Both the position numbers and the translations under genes were made by a program. Shown piece by piece: positions 7,917 through 17,268 of a DNA stretch of 64,000 nt. The notes below the pieces were generated by a model that worked only from the letters and a program-made list of their open reading frames with translations, did no database searches and was not told the DNA's origin. The number at the start of each line of letters is the position of its first letter. The first letter of the stretch is position 1. The stretch comes from Billgrantia pellis (GTDB taxonomy: Bacteria > Pseudomonadota > Gammaproteobacteria > Pseudomonadales > Halomonadaceae), in assembly GCF_008297955.1 (NCBI RefSeq), contig NZ_VTPY01000001.1, positions 496,001 to 560,000 of the forward strand. The letters run 5' to 3'.

Positions 7917-9590
7917 ATGAGTGCCATCGTCCTGTTGATTCTCGGGCTTGGCGGAATGGCGGCGGGGTATTGGGTTTATTCTCGCTTCATTGCCACCAAG
8001 ATCTATCGCCTCGATCCCGACTTCAAGACACCCGCTCACGAATACGAGGACGGTGTCGACTTCGTACCGACCAACCGCTTCGTGCTTTGGGGCCATCATT
8101 TCACCTCGGTGGCCGGTGCGGCACCTATCGTGGGCCCGGCCATTGCGGTTATCTGGGGCTGGTTGCCGGCTTTCCTGTGGGTCGTGCTGGGAACCGTGTT
8201 CTTTGCCGGTATCCATGATTCCGGTGCGATCTGGGCCAGCGTGCGCAACAAGGCCAAGTCGGTAGGTGCACTGACCGGTGACGTGGTAGGCGGGCGCGCT
8301 CGCAGTCTCTTCATGATCGTCATCTTCCTGGTACTGCTGATGGTCAACGCGGTGTTCGCGGTGGTCATCGCCGGACTGATGATGAATTTCTCCAGCGCCG
8401 TGGTCCCGGTATGGGGGGCGATTCTGGTGGCCCTTATCATCGGCCAGCTCATCTATCGTCGCGTTCTCAGTTTGCCGGTGGTGTCGATCCTCGGTGTCAT
8501 CGCTCTCTATGCCTTGATCTTCATCGGCCCGTCGGTACCGATCCAGATGCCGGCCGAAGTGGGCGGACTCTCCGGCAATGCCGTCTGGATCCTGATCCTG
8601 TTCGCCTACGCTGCCATCGCTTCCATGCTGCCGGTGTGGGTGTTGCTGCAACCGCGCGACTACATCAACGGTCTGCAGCTGTTCATCGGTCTGATCGTCC
8701 TCTATGGCGCGATCCTCTTCCTCAATCCGACCGTGGTGGCACCGATGATCAACGGTGACCTGCCGGCGGGCACGCCGTCGATGTTGCCGCTATTGTTCGT
8801 CACCATCGCTTGCGGCGCCATTTCGGGCTTCCATGGATTGGTTTCCTCCGGCACCACCTCGAAGCAGCTCAATCGTGAGCCCGATGCGCGCTTCGTCGGC
8901 TACTTCGGCGCCGTGGGCGAGGGCATGCTGGCGCTGGCCGCGATCCTCGCCGCCACTGCCGGCTTCGCTTCCTTTGCCGACTGGCAGGCGGTCTATACCG
9001 CCTTCGGCGCCGGTGGCGTCAACGCTTTCGTCGAAGGCGGCGCCTTCATGATTCACAACGGCCTGGGGCTGCCCGAAGCGACGGCGGCGACCCTGCTCAC
9101 CGTGATGGCCGCGCTTTTCGCCGGCACCACCATGGATACCGGACTGCGCCTGCAGCGCTATATTTTCCAGGAGTGGGGCGAGATCTATCAGCAGAAGTGG
9201 ATGACCCGTAACGTGCCAGCCACTCTGCTGGCCGTGGGCAGTTGCCTGCTGCTGGCCTTCGGCGCGGGTGGGGCCGGCGGTACCGGCGGCATGATCATTT
9301 GGCCGCTGTTCGGCACGACCAACCAGCTGCTGGCGGGCCTGACCTTGCTTGTGGTCACGGTGATGCTGGTGAGGCTGCGTCGGCCGATGTGGTACACCCT
9401 GGCGCCGCTGTGCTTCCTGCTGGTCATGACCATCGCCGCGCTGCTCATCCAACTGCGCACCTTCTTCAATGAAGGCAACTACTTCCTGTTGTTCCTGGAT
9501 TTCGTGGTGCTGATTGCCGCTATCCTGGTTGCCATGGAGTGCGCATCGGCGCTGAAGCGCTCGCGTGCGGAGGTGGCCCGGCAGGGGTGA
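7917..9590 (+). CDS. cstA: CstA-family carbon starvation protein / peptide or pyruvate permease
   Basis: This 557-residue polytopic inner-membrane protein shows the CstA signature early (FVPTNRFVLWGHHFTSVAGAAP) and the GIHDSGAIW loop. About 14-16 hydrophobic segments follow, with the conserved SGFHGLVSSGTTSKQ stretch near residue 303. It is shorter than E. coli CstA (about 700 residues) and belongs to the short CstA branch. Known CstA relatives import peptides or pyruvate during carbon limitation. The ATG at 7917 has an AAAGGAG ribosome site. It heads an apparent three-gene operon with the cory-CC-star gene (16-bp gap) and the ArsA-like ATPase, and lies divergent to the SSS-kinase operon. The substrate cannot be read from sequence. 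Confidence 0.9.
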   Translation: MSAIVLLILGLGGMAAGYWVYSRFIATKIYRLDPDFKTPAHEYEDGVDFVPTNRFVLWGHHFTSVAGAAPIVGPAIAVIWGWLPAFLWVVLGTVFFAGIHDSGAIWASVRNKAKSVGALTGDVVGGRARSLFMIVIFLVLLMVNAVFAVVIAGLMMNFSSAVVPVWGAILVALIIGQLIYRRVLSLPVVSILGVIALYALIFIGPSVPIQMPAEVGGLSGNAVWILILFAYAAIASMLPVWVLLQPRDYINGLQLFIGLIVLYGAILFLNPTVVAPMINGDLPAGTPSMLPLLFVTIACGAISGFHGLVSSGTTSKQLNREPDARFVGYFGAVGEGMLALAAILAATAGFASFADWQAVYTAFGAGGVNAFVEGGAFMIHNGLGLPEATAATLLTVMAALFAGTTMDTGLRLQRYIFQEWGEIYQQKWMTRNVPATLLAVGSCLLLAFGAGGAGGTGGMIIWPLFGTTNQLLAGLTLLVVTVMLVRLRRPMWYTLAPLCFLLVMTIAALLIQLRTFFNEGNYFLLFLDFVVLIAAILVAMECASALKRSRAEVARQG

Positions 9591-9606
9591 TGCCAGGGAG
9601 GTATCG

Positions 9607-9909
9607 ATGAACGACGATCATGGCGAGGGTCGTGATCCTCGTCTCGAACGGGTTCGGGCCTGGCTGAGCCAGGCCCGTTTCTTCGCTGAGGAGATCTACT
9701 CCGCGCGCTATCGCGGTGCCGTTGCCCGGGCGCGACGCGACGAGGACGATCTGTTCATGCTGCTGGTATTTTCCGACATGATGGGCGTGCCCAATCCGGC
9801 GGCCTATTACACCCTGGAGCTGCAGCCACTGCTGCTCGAGCGCTTCCATGACTGGCATAAGCGAATGGGGATGGAACGGTCGCCGCTCGAGCATTTCAGG
9901 TGTTGTTGA
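9607..9909 (+). CDS. cory-CC-star protein
   Basis: This 100-residue soluble protein starts at ATG 9607 with a GGGAGGT ribosome site. It carries the family signature: an RFFAEEIYSARYRGAVARAR segment, a central FSDMMGVPNP motif, and the C-terminal Cys-Cys immediately before the stop (HFRCC). It has no signal peptide. From what I know of the family, it occurs beside CstA-type transporters and ArsA-like ATPases, exactly as here. The terminal CC resembles metal- or thiol-reactive tails, or the C-terminal signals read by Get3-like factors. The function is not established. Confidence 0.85.
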   Translation: MNDDHGEGRDPRLERVRAWLSQARFFAEEIYSARYRGAVARARRDEDDLFMLLVFSDMMGVPNPAAYYTLELQPLLLERFHDWHKRMGMERSPLEHFRCC

Positions 9910-9963
9910 TCGTCATTGGCAACATCACCATGCCGGCTCAGCATGGGCCAAGAGGGAATCGCC

Positions 9964-10971
9964 ATGAAGGAGCTTTTAGACAAGCGCCTGCTCTGGGTGG
10001 GGGGCAAAGGTGGGGTGGGCAAGACCACCGTGGCGGCGGCACTGGCCGTGCTGGCCGCACGCCGGGAGCGCCGCGTGCTGGTCGTCTCCACCGACCCGGC
10101 CCATAGCCTGGGTGATGTGTTCGATCGGGAATTGGGCGATGCTCCGCGTCGCCTGCTGCCGAATCTCGATGCCATGGAGATCGATCCGGATGCCGAGGTG
10201 GACGCTCACCTGGCTCGGGTGACCGAACAGATGCGCCGCTATGCCGCGCCCGAGATGATGCAGGAACTCGAGCGACAGATGCGCCTGACCCGTCAATCGC
10301 CGGGCACTCAGGAAGCCGCATTGCTGGAGCGCCTGTCGCGCATCGTGATCGACGACGAGGCGCCCTACGACCTGGTCATCTTCGATACCGCCCCCACGGG
10401 TCACACTCTACGGCTGCTGACTTTGCCGGAAGCGATGGCCGCCTGGACCGATGGCCTGTTGGCGCACAACCGCAAATCCGAAGAGCTGGGCCACGTGCTT
10501 GCGCATCTCACGCCCAAGCGCGGGCGCGATGTGGCCACTCCCTTCGACGATCCCGGCGAGGACCCGCTGGCTGAACTGGATGACCGCACCCGCGACGTGG
10601 CGCGTACCTTGATCGAGCGCCGTCGCCTGTTTCATCGTGCGCGACGGCGCATCGAAAACGCCGCGGAAACCGGTTTTCTCTTCGTGCTGACACCGGAGCG
10701 ACTGCCGATCCTTGAAACCGTGCGAGCGGTGGAAACACTGGAGGCGGCCAGGGTGCCGGTGGCGGGCACACTGGTCAATCGTGTCATACCGGAGGATGCC
10801 GATGGCGACTTCCTGCGCGCCCGGCGCGAGCAGGAGGCAACCTACCTGGCACGCATCGATGAACGGCTCGCTCACCTGCCGCGCCCGCGGCTGCCGTGGC
10901 TGCCCACCGACGTGCAGGGCATGGACATTCTGGAGGCATTGGCGACTCGGCTCGAGTCCCTGGGCTTCTAA
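9964..10971 (+). CDS. ArsA/Get3-family ATPase
   Basis: The start is taken at ATG 9964 (upstream AGAGGGA), giving 335 residues with a single ATPase domain. The deviant Walker A is WVGGKGGVGKTTVAAALAVL. A Switch I-like segment reads STDPAHSLGDVFD. The Switch II/A-loop reads DTAPTGHTLRLL. This fits the Get3/ArsA (TRC40) group of dimeric SIMIBI ATPases rather than the two-domain arsenite pump subunit, and no arsB, arsR or arsC is nearby. Its place directly after cstA and cory-CC-star suggests it loads, inserts or energises one of those products (inference). Arsenite transport is unlikely on context. Confidence 0.85.
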   Translation: MKELLDKRLLWVGGKGGVGKTTVAAALAVLAARRERRVLVVSTDPAHSLGDVFDRELGDAPRRLLPNLDAMEIDPDAEVDAHLARVTEQMRRYAAPEMMQELERQMRLTRQSPGTQEAALLERLSRIVIDDEAPYDLVIFDTAPTGHTLRLLTLPEAMAAWTDGLLAHNRKSEELGHVLAHLTPKRGRDVATPFDDPGEDPLAELDDRTRDVARTLIERRRLFHRARRRIENAAETGFLFVLTPERLPILETVRAVETLEAARVPVAGTLVNRVIPEDADGDFLRARREQEATYLARIDERLAHLPRPRLPWLPTDVQGMDILEALATRLESLGF

Positions 10972-11037
10972 GGCAGCCATTCGCTCAACGACATGATCGC
11001 CCCAGCCGAACGCGGGCGAGTCGTACCGTGGCCGCTT

Positions 11038-11673
11038 CTAGAGATCGACCTTCTCCTTGTATTCGCATAGGTCTTCGATCACGCAACTGCCGCAGCGCGG
11101 ACGGCGCGCCAGGCAAGTGTAGCGACCGTGCAGGATCAGCCAGTGATGGGCATCGCGGCGGAATTCCCCGGGCACGTGACGCAGCAGCTTCTGCTCCACC
11201 TCGTTCACATTCTTGCCCGGCGCGATCCGCGTGCGATTGGAAACGCGGAAGATATGCGTATCCACGGCAATGGTGGGTTCACCGAAGGCGGTGTTGAGGA
11301 TCACGTTGGCGGTCTTGCGCCCTACGCCCGGCAGCGCCTCCAACGCGGTCCGGCTGCGCGGTACCTCGCCGTCGTGCTGCTCGACCAGGATGCGGCAGGT
11401 CTTCATCAGGTTCTCGGCCTTGGTATTGTAGAGGCCGATGGTCTTGATATACGACTTGAGCGTGTCGAGACCAAGATCGAGGATCGCCTGGGGGGTATTG
11501 GCCACCGGGAACAGACGGGCGGTGGCCTTGTTCACGCCCACGTCGGTGGCCTGGGCGGAGAGCAGTACGGCGGTGAGCAGCTCGAAAGGCGTGCTCCAGT
11601 TCAGCTCGGTGGTCGGCTCGGGGTTGTTGGCACGCAGCCGGGCAAAAATCTCGTGGCGCTTTTGAGTGTTCAT
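11038..11673 (-). CDS. nth: endonuclease III
   Basis: This 211-residue bifunctional DNA glycosylase/AP lyase removes oxidised pyrimidines in base-excision repair. The helix-hairpin-helix LPGVGRKTANV holds the catalytic Lys K120, and Asp D138 lies in AVDTHIFRV. A C-terminal [4Fe-4S] site is formed by C187, C194, C197 and C203, the same spacing as the E. coli enzyme. The start at ATG 11673 was chosen for the GGAGAG ribosome site and the match to family length. It lies 13 bp downstream of the RnfB-like gene in the same orientation, an order also seen in E. coli, where the rsx genes precede nth. Confidence 0.97.
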   Translation of the reverse strand: MNTQKRHEIFARLRANNPEPTTELNWSTPFELLTAVLLSAQATDVGVNKATARLFPVANTPQAILDLGLDTLKSYIKTIGLYNTKAENLMKTCRILVEQHDGEVPRSRTALEALPGVGRKTANVILNTAFGEPTIAVDTHIFRVSNRTRIAPGKNVNEVEQKLLRHVPGEFRRDAHHWLILHGRYTCLARRPRCGSCVIEDLCEYKEKVDL

Positions 11674-11686
11674 GTCTCTCCGGGGC

Positions 11687-12469
11687 TCATTGCGGCTGGG
11701 AGGAGGCCAAGGCTTCGCGGGCTTCGTCGAGCAGGGCGTTGGCCTGTGCAAGCTGAGCCTCGGCCTGGCGTTCGGCGGCGGCATCGTCGCGCCGACGGGC
11801 GCGTTCGAGTTGCGTGCGGGCACGCTTGACCGCCTGCTCGGCCGCCTTCATGGCCATCTGGCGCTGGCGCTGCTGTGGCGCGGGCCCCGTCGCATCCTGC
11901 GGAGCGCGCGTGTTCTGCCGGATCAGGCGACGCTGGCGCTCCAGGCGTTTCTCCCTTGCTTCGCGAGCCAGGCGTTGCTGGCGCGCTTCAAAGCGCTGCT
12001 GGCCGAGCCGAGCCCGTTGTGCCACATAGCGCTCACGTTCGGCTTCGCTGTCGGCGGCCTGCCAGCCGGGATGCGGCATCAGGTCGATGCAATCGACCGG
12101 ACAGGGCGCCACGCAGAGTTCGCATCCCGTGCACTCGGCGGTAATCACGGTGTGCATCTGTTTGCTCGCCCCGAGAATGGCGTCCACCGGGCAGGCTTGA
12201 ATGCATTTGGTACAACCGATGCACTCCGCTTCGCGGATGACGGCGGCCAGCGGCGCCTGGGCAGGCTGCTCCAGGGGCAGCAAGGCCTGCCCGGTCAGTT
12301 CGGCGAGTCGCTCGACGGTTGCCTCGCCGCCGGGGGGGCAGCGATTGATGGCTTCGCCGGTCGCAATGGCCTCGGCATAGGGGCGGCAGCCCGGATGACC
12401 GCACTTGCCGCACTGAGTCTGCGGCAATAGCGCGTCGATGGCGTCGATCAGCGAGGGATGGCCCGTCAC
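11687..12469 (-). CDS. rsxB: RnfB/RsxB-like iron-sulfur protein without membrane anchor
   Basis: The protein has ~260 residues. I prefer GTG 12469 as start because AGGAG lies 5 nt before it; an upstream GTG at 12475 overlaps that site. An N-terminal Fe-S domain ([13 protein letters not shown] plus a later Cys) matches the [4Fe-4S] domain of RnfB. Two ferredoxin clusters follow ([14 protein letters not shown] and [14 protein letters not shown]). The usual N-terminal TM helix of RnfB is missing. After about residue 145 comes a long charged Arg/Gln/Ala/Glu-rich helical tail, probably coiled coil. RnfB is the electron-input subunit of the Rnf/Rsx complex, which in E. coli keeps SoxR reduced. No other rnf subunit is in the window, so a stand-alone electron carrier serving nth is possible (inference). 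Confidence 0.85.
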   Translation of the reverse strand: MTGHPSLIDAIDALLPQTQCGKCGHPGCRPYAEAIATGEAINRCPPGGEATVERLAELTGQALLPLEQPAQAPLAAVIREAECIGCTKCIQACPVDAILGASKQMHTVITAECTGCELCVAPCPVDCIDLMPHPGWQAADSEAERERYVAQRARLGQQRFEARQQRLAREAREKRLERQRRLIRQNTRAPQDATGPAPQQRQRQMAMKAAEQAVKRARTQLERARRRDDAAAERQAEAQLAQANALLDEAREALASSQPQ

Positions 12470-12569
12470 ATGCACTCCTGTTGGGCTCGTAGCTGCGTCA
12501 GCATGGCGGAAGGCGCTTCATTATACGCCGCTGGCCGCACCGGGGCATCCCTGGTTCTGGGTGGGGGCC

Positions 12570-14156
12570 TTATTCCTGGGGCACGCTGTCGGCGACCGGG
12601 TGGTAGGCGTGGATACGGTTCCGGCCGCCTGCCTTGGCGCGATAGAGCGCCTGGTCGGCGGCGCGCATGATATCGGCCGGGGTCGTTAGCTGGCCTGGGA
12701 CGTGAGCGGCGACGCCAATACTGACCGTGACATGGCGGCCGGTCGGGGAAGTGGCATGGGGCAGGCCAAGGTCGCTCACTGCCCGCAACAGGGCTTCGGC
12801 ATGGGCGACAGCGGTATCGAGCGAGGTATTCGGCAGCAATACGCTGAACTCCTCGCCCCCGGTGCGGGCGACGAGAAAGCCGTACACGCTCAGCTTCTCC
12901 TCCATGCATTCGGCCAGCGTCATCAGGCAAGCGTCCCCTGCCTGATGGCCATAATGGTCGTTGTAGAGCTTGAAGTGATCGATGTCGATCATCATGGCTG
13001 CCACACGCCGATGCCGAGGAGAGCCGTCGAGCTGCTCTTCGAGCCGTTCGTCGAACAAGCGGCGATTGGCGATGCCGGTCAGCGGATCGTGCTGGGTCAT
13101 CTCCAGCAGCAGAGCGGACTGCTGCTGTTGGTGAGTCAACAGGTTGCGGAATTCCCGCGCCAGGGTGCCGATCTCGTCGCGACGCATCAAGAGGCCGCCG
13201 GGCATCGAGGGCGGGACGGCGTCATGATGCAGGCGCTGGGTATAGCGGGAGAACTGGCGCAGCGGCGCCAGTATCATGTGTTCGAGCAGCCATAGCACCA
13301 CCAGCAGGGTCATGACCAATACGCCACCTGTCCAGTAGAGGGCGAAACGAAAGGTCTCCAGGCTGGCCTGGTAGCGCTGGCGCGGCAGCAGGGCGTCGAT
13401 GCGCACCGCGTGGCTCGTCGGAATGGCGGCAACGTGGCGGCTGGCGGTCATGTGAGTGGGCGAGATGCGTTCGAGCGATTCGCGGGGAAGGCTGCCCGCC
13501 CCGACGATATCGAAACGAAGATCGATGCCGGTGGTATCGCGCAGCTGTCCGATTCGTGACTCGGAGAGGGGACGTACCATGGCCAGCCAGCCGGCGGATG
13601 ATGCGTCTTCCCGGTTCTGGTGGATGGGCGACAAGGCGCCCATGGCCAGTGGCGGCAGCGCCAGCAGCCAGGTCTGCGTGGCTTCCTCGAATCCATTGTC
13701 GATTGGCTGGCGAAGGTGGCGCATTGCAGGCGCCGCCCAGTCACAGGGGGGCTGGATACCGGGGCAGGAAGTGAACTCGCCCTTCTCGTCGAAACCGGCT
13801 ATCCAGTAGGGCTCGCTATCGCCGTCGAGGAAAACCATCAGCGCCAGATCGAGGGTGTCGAGCGTATCCTCGTAGAGATTGGAGTCGACATATTCAGGAC
13901 GCTTCCCATGGACGAAATCGTAGGTATCGTCCCAGTAGGCCCAGTCTTCCACCAACCGGTGCATATGGCCGAGTTCGCTGTCCAGGGCCCGCTCGGCCCG
14001 ATCGAGTTCGGCGCTGGCGAATGCCTCTTCATCTTCCAGCAGGATCGGCATGATCTGGAGGCGGGCGACCAGTACCAGGGCCAGCAGGGCCAGACACAGC
14101 ACCCCCAACAGAGCGAGAAAGAAGCGGTGCCTCAGCGAAGTCAAGGCTACAGTCAT
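12570..14156 (-). CDS. membrane diguanylate cyclase with CHASE4-type sensor
   Basis: The protein has 528 residues. TM1 lies at ~11-31. A periplasmic CHASE4-like sensor spans ~35-270 (RLVEDWAYWDDTYDFV is the hallmark WxxWDDxxxF type segment). TM2 lies at ~280-300, followed by HAMP. The C-terminal GGDEF domain starts about residue 355 (DPLTGIANRRLFDERL). Its active-site motif is GGEEF at 433-437, an active variant that converts two GTP to c-di-GMP. No RxxD inhibitory site is seen just before the motif, so product inhibition may be weak. It sits between the rsxB-nth pair and metG, probably alone. It could feed the c-di-GMP pool read by LapD elsewhere in the window (inference). Confidence 0.9.
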   Translation of the reverse strand: MTVALTSLRHRFFLALLGVLCLALLALVLVARLQIMPILLEDEEAFASAELDRAERALDSELGHMHRLVEDWAYWDDTYDFVHGKRPEYVDSNLYEDTLDTLDLALMVFLDGDSEPYWIAGFDEKGEFTSCPGIQPPCDWAAPAMRHLRQPIDNGFEEATQTWLLALPPLAMGALSPIHQNREDASSAGWLAMVRPLSESRIGQLRDTTGIDLRFDIVGAGSLPRESLERISPTHMTASRHVAAIPTSHAVRIDALLPRQRYQASLETFRFALYWTGGVLVMTLLVVLWLLEHMILAPLRQFSRYTQRLHHDAVPPSMPGGLLMRRDEIGTLAREFRNLLTHQQQQSALLLEMTQHDPLTGIANRRLFDERLEEQLDGSPRHRRVAAMMIDIDHFKLYNDHYGHQAGDACLMTLAECMEEKLSVYGFLVARTGGEEFSVLLPNTSLDTAVAHAEALLRAVSDLGLPHATSPTGRHVTVSIGVAAHVPGQLTTPADIMRAADQALYRAKAGGRNRIHAYHPVADSVPQE

Positions 14157-14245
14157 GTACGAGGCTCGCCTACGTCGTTAGCGATTCAATGGGGGCTTGA
14201 CATCGCTATCGGCCGCAGGCGGTCAAACTTTAATGAAATACACGT

Positions 14246-16288
14246 TTATCTCACGCGCTGGCCGGGCTCGGCACCCGAATCCGGCGACAGCAGGTAGATG
14301 CCTTCATCGTTGCCTGCGGCCAGTACCATGCCCTCCGAAACGCCGAAGCGCATCTTGCGCGGCGCCAGGTTGGCGACCATCACCGTCAATCGCCCTTCCA
14401 GCGCTTCGGGTGCATAAGCCGAGCGGATGCCGGCAAAGACGTTACGGGACTCGCCACCGAGATCGAGCGTCAACTGGAGCAGCTTGTCGGCCCCTTCGAC
14501 ATACTCGGCCTTGGCAATGCGGGCGATACGGAGATCGACCTTGGCAAAGTCGTCGAAGGCGATCTGTTCGGCGATGGGGTCGTCGGCAAGCGGCCCTTTG
14601 ACCGCCTCCTTGAGCTTCTGTTCTTCCACCAGATCCTCCTTCGATGCCTCGATCATGGCATCGATCCTGTCGCGTTCGACACGGGTCATCAGCGGCTTGA
14701 ACTTGGCGATCGCGTGATCGAGCAGCACTTCGTGACGGCTATGCCAGTCCAGCGAGCTGAGTTCGAGGAACCGGCGTGCCTGCTCGGCCATGGCCGGTAC
14801 CACCGGCGCCAGGTAGACCATCAGCTGACGGAACAGATTGATGCCTACCGAGCAGATTTCCAGCACCTCACGCTCGCGCCCTTCCTGCTTGGCCAGCACC
14901 CAGGGTTCCTTGTCGGCAATGTAGGTATTGGCTTCGTCGGCCAGTTCCATGATCTTGCGCACCGCACGGCCGAATTCGCGGGTTTCGAAGTCCTCGGCAA
15001 TGGCATCGCCGGCGGCAATGAAGCGTGCCAACAGTTCGGGTTCGGCGCAGTGGGCCGTGAGCCTGCCGTCACCCAGCTTCTTGACGAAGCCGGCACAGCG
15101 GCTGGCGATGTTGACGACCTTGCCCACCAGGTCGGCGTTGACCCGGGCGGCGAAGTCCTCGAGGTTGAGGTCGAGGTCGTCGACCCGCGAGGTGAGCTTG
15201 GCGGCAAAATAGTAGCGCAGGTATTCGGGGTTCAAGTGCTCGGCATAGGTCGCCGCCTTGATGAAGGTGCCGCGCGATTTCGACATCTTGGCCCCGTTGA
15301 CGGTGACAAAGCCGTGGCAGTTCACCGCCGTGGGCGTGCGGAAGTCGGCACCGTGCAGCATGGCCGGCCAGAACAGCGCATGAAAGTAGACGATGTCCTT
15401 GCCGATGAAATGATAGATCTCGGCCTCGGAGTCCTTCTTCCAGTAGCTGTCGAAATCGATACCGATGCGGTCGCACAGGTGCTTGAAACTGGCCAGGTAA
15501 CCGATCGGCGCGTCGAGCCAGACATAGAAGTACTTGCCCGGCGCATCGGGAATCTCGAAGCCGAAGTAGGGCGCGTCACGGGAGATGTCCCATTCGTTGA
15601 GCCCCGATTCGAACCACTCTTGCAGCTTGTTGCCGATCTGAATCTGCACGTGGCCGCCACGGGTCCAATCCTTCAGGAAGTCGGCAAAGTCCGGCAGCTT
15701 GAAGAAATAGTGGGTCGAGCTGCGCACCTCCGGTGTGGCACCGGAGATTGCCGAGACGGGATCGATCAGCTCCGCCGGCGTATAAGTGGCACCGCATGCC
15801 TCGCAGTTATCGCCATATTGGTCGCGGGTCTTGCAGCGCGGACACGTTCCCTTGATGAAGCGGTCGGCCAGGAACAGTCCCTTGACCGGGTCGTACATCT
15901 GCTCGATGTCGCGGGTGGCGATGTGTCCCCGGTCACGGAGCCGAGTATAGATCAGCTCGCTGAAGTAGCGGTTCTCTTCGGAGTGAGTCGAGTGGTAGTT
16001 GTCGAACGCCACGCCGAAGGTGGCGAAATCCGCCTGGTGCTCCTTCGAGACGCGTTCGATCAAGGCCTCGGCGCTGATTCCTTCCTGCTCGGCGCGCAGC
16101 ATGATGGCGGTGCCATGGGCATCGTCGGCGCATACGTAATGGCATTCGTGGCCACGGCTCTTCTGGAAGCGTACCCAGATATCGGTCTGGATGTATTCCA
16201 GCAAATGGCCGAGGTGGATCGAGCCGTTGGCGTAGGGCAGGGCGCTGGTGACCAGGATCTTGCGCGAGGCGCTTGCGGTATTCGACAT
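14246..16288 (-). CDS. metG: methionyl-tRNA synthetase
   Basis: This 680-residue class I aminoacyl-tRNA synthetase charges tRNA-Met. The start at ATG 16288 gives the normal N-terminus with [20 protein letters not shown], which holds the HIGH-type motif. The zinc knuckle [17 protein letters not shown] lies in the connective domain. The KMSKS motif reads [10 protein letters not shown]. The C-terminal ~110 residues are an EMAP/Trbp111-like dimerisation and tRNA-binding domain ([20 protein letters not shown]). Length and domain order match E. coli MetG (677 residues). The mrp/apbC gene often found divergent to metG in gammaproteobacteria is absent here; a YetF-like gene occupies that side. Confidence 0.97.
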   Translation of the reverse strand: MSNTASASRKILVTSALPYANGSIHLGHLLEYIQTDIWVRFQKSRGHECHYVCADDAHGTAIMLRAEQEGISAEALIERVSKEHQADFATFGVAFDNYHSTHSEENRYFSELIYTRLRDRGHIATRDIEQMYDPVKGLFLADRFIKGTCPRCKTRDQYGDNCEACGATYTPAELIDPVSAISGATPEVRSSTHYFFKLPDFADFLKDWTRGGHVQIQIGNKLQEWFESGLNEWDISRDAPYFGFEIPDAPGKYFYVWLDAPIGYLASFKHLCDRIGIDFDSYWKKDSEAEIYHFIGKDIVYFHALFWPAMLHGADFRTPTAVNCHGFVTVNGAKMSKSRGTFIKAATYAEHLNPEYLRYYFAAKLTSRVDDLDLNLEDFAARVNADLVGKVVNIASRCAGFVKKLGDGRLTAHCAEPELLARFIAAGDAIAEDFETREFGRAVRKIMELADEANTYIADKEPWVLAKQEGREREVLEICSVGINLFRQLMVYLAPVVPAMAEQARRFLELSSLDWHSRHEVLLDHAIAKFKPLMTRVERDRIDAMIEASKEDLVEEQKLKEAVKGPLADDPIAEQIAFDDFAKVDLRIARIAKAEYVEGADKLLQLTLDLGGESRNVFAGIRSAYAPEALEGRLTVMVANLAPRKMRFGVSEGMVLAAGNDEGIYLLSPDSGAEPGQRVR

Positions 16289-16449
16289 ATCGGCTCTGGA
16301 ATTCCCAAGAAAAACAGACCCTCGATTGTAGCCCTGTTGGCGCGCGACTGCACCCGATCGCGAAAAGTGCACTTCGGCGGTGCTCGCTTGGCACGCGTAC
16401 CGTGGCGAGTGGACTACGCTGACGGAACGCGATCGGCGAGAAGCAGGGC

Positions 16450-16560
16450 ATGGAAGCGAGGTATCGACTCAGGCGCAGGCGATGGATGCCTTGGCGACTC
16501 GCGATCGGGCTGCTGCTGGCGGTACCCTTGGGAGGTAGGTTTGGATCCGATTATCTATGA
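16450..16560 (+). CDS. possible 36-residue leader or small membrane peptide upstream of yetF
   Basis: This short ORF has an Arg-rich N-terminus ([13 protein letters not shown]) followed by a hydrophobic stretch [12 protein letters not shown]. It overlaps the start of the YetF-like gene, whose ribosome site GGAGGT (16531-16536) lies inside it. It could be a coupled leader peptide or a chance ORF. The ribosome site (GAGAAGCAGG) is weak. Confidence 0.25.
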   Translation: MEARYRLRRRRWMPWRLAIGLLLAVPLGGRFGSDYL

Positions 16561-17065
16561 CGGCGGGTATGCATTGTGGCGTACCACGGTGCTGGGTGTG
16601 CTGGGCTATGCCAGCGTGGTGTTTCTGCTGCGTATATCCGGCCGGCGCACGCTATCGAAGATGAACGCTTTCGACCTGGTCGTGACCGTGGCGCTGGGGT
16701 CGGTGCTGGCCACGGTGATGCTCAGCAAGGACGTGACGTTGCTGCAGGGCGGCCTGGCTTTCGCCCTGCTGATCGGCATGCAGTATCTGGTGACCTGGCT
16801 CAGCGTGCGCACGCGATGGGTCAGGCAGGTGGTGACGGGCGAGCCGGCACTGCTGTTCTTTCGCGGCGATTGTCTCCCCGCCGCCATGCGCAAGGCGCGG
16901 GTGACCACGGACGAGGTGCGTGCGGCGATTCGAGCTTCCGGCGTGTCGGCACTGAGCGAAGTGGAGGCTGTCGTGCTGGAAACCGACGGCTCGTTCAGCG
17001 TCGTGAAACGCGCCTCGGGAAGCGACGGATCGAGCCTCGAAGGCGTGACGCAGCCCGGTGCGTAG
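16541..17065 (+). CDS. YetF/DUF421-family membrane protein
   Basis: The protein has 174 residues. The start is taken as TTG 16541, close behind GGAGGT; no ATG lies near the family's normal N-terminus. Three hydrophobic segments (~10-28, 40-57 and 62-80) flank the conserved RISGRRTLSKMNAFDLVVTV motif. They are followed by the cytoplasmic DUF421 domain (EPALLFFRGD, later ALSEVEAVVLETDGSFSVV). YetF-like proteins are widespread in bacteria, and their molecular role is poorly known. It is apparently monocistronic, divergent from metG. Confidence 0.85.
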   Translation: MDPIIYDGGYALWRTTVLGVLGYASVVFLLRISGRRTLSKMNAFDLVVTVALGSVLATVMLSKDVTLLQGGLAFALLIGMQYLVTWLSVRTRWVRQVVTGEPALLFFRGDCLPAAMRKARVTTDEVRAAIRASGVSALSEVEAVVLETDGSFSVVKRASGSDGSSLEGVTQPGA

Positions 17066-17268
17066 GATGGCGCCTTGTCATTCGAAAGGTATCGTGTCGT
17101 GGGGGGCGGATGGGGCGTAGGAAATTGGCATGAGTGGCGCAGCCCGATTCACTTGCATAGAATGGGGCTACTGCCGGGCCGTCAAAGGAATTGACCGCAC
17201 GACAGACTCTCCGCATTACCCGTTACGCATCATCCGACAAACGAACGTATGCTTTCGAGGATGATTCG

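Noticed and set aside
7554..8651. 365-residue minus-strand frame over the cstA start and its promoter
   Set aside because: Composition is typical of antisense frames, and it would cover both the divergent promoters and the well-supported cstA.
9964..10971. Arsenite efflux ATPase of an ars operon
   Set aside because: It has a single ATPase domain and no arsB, arsC, arsD or arsR nearby; the context is CstA and cory-CC-star.
14714..16540. Long plus-strand open frame over metG running into the YetF-like gene
   Set aside because: Only its last ~174 codons are real; the rest is antisense to metG, whose motifs are unmistakable.
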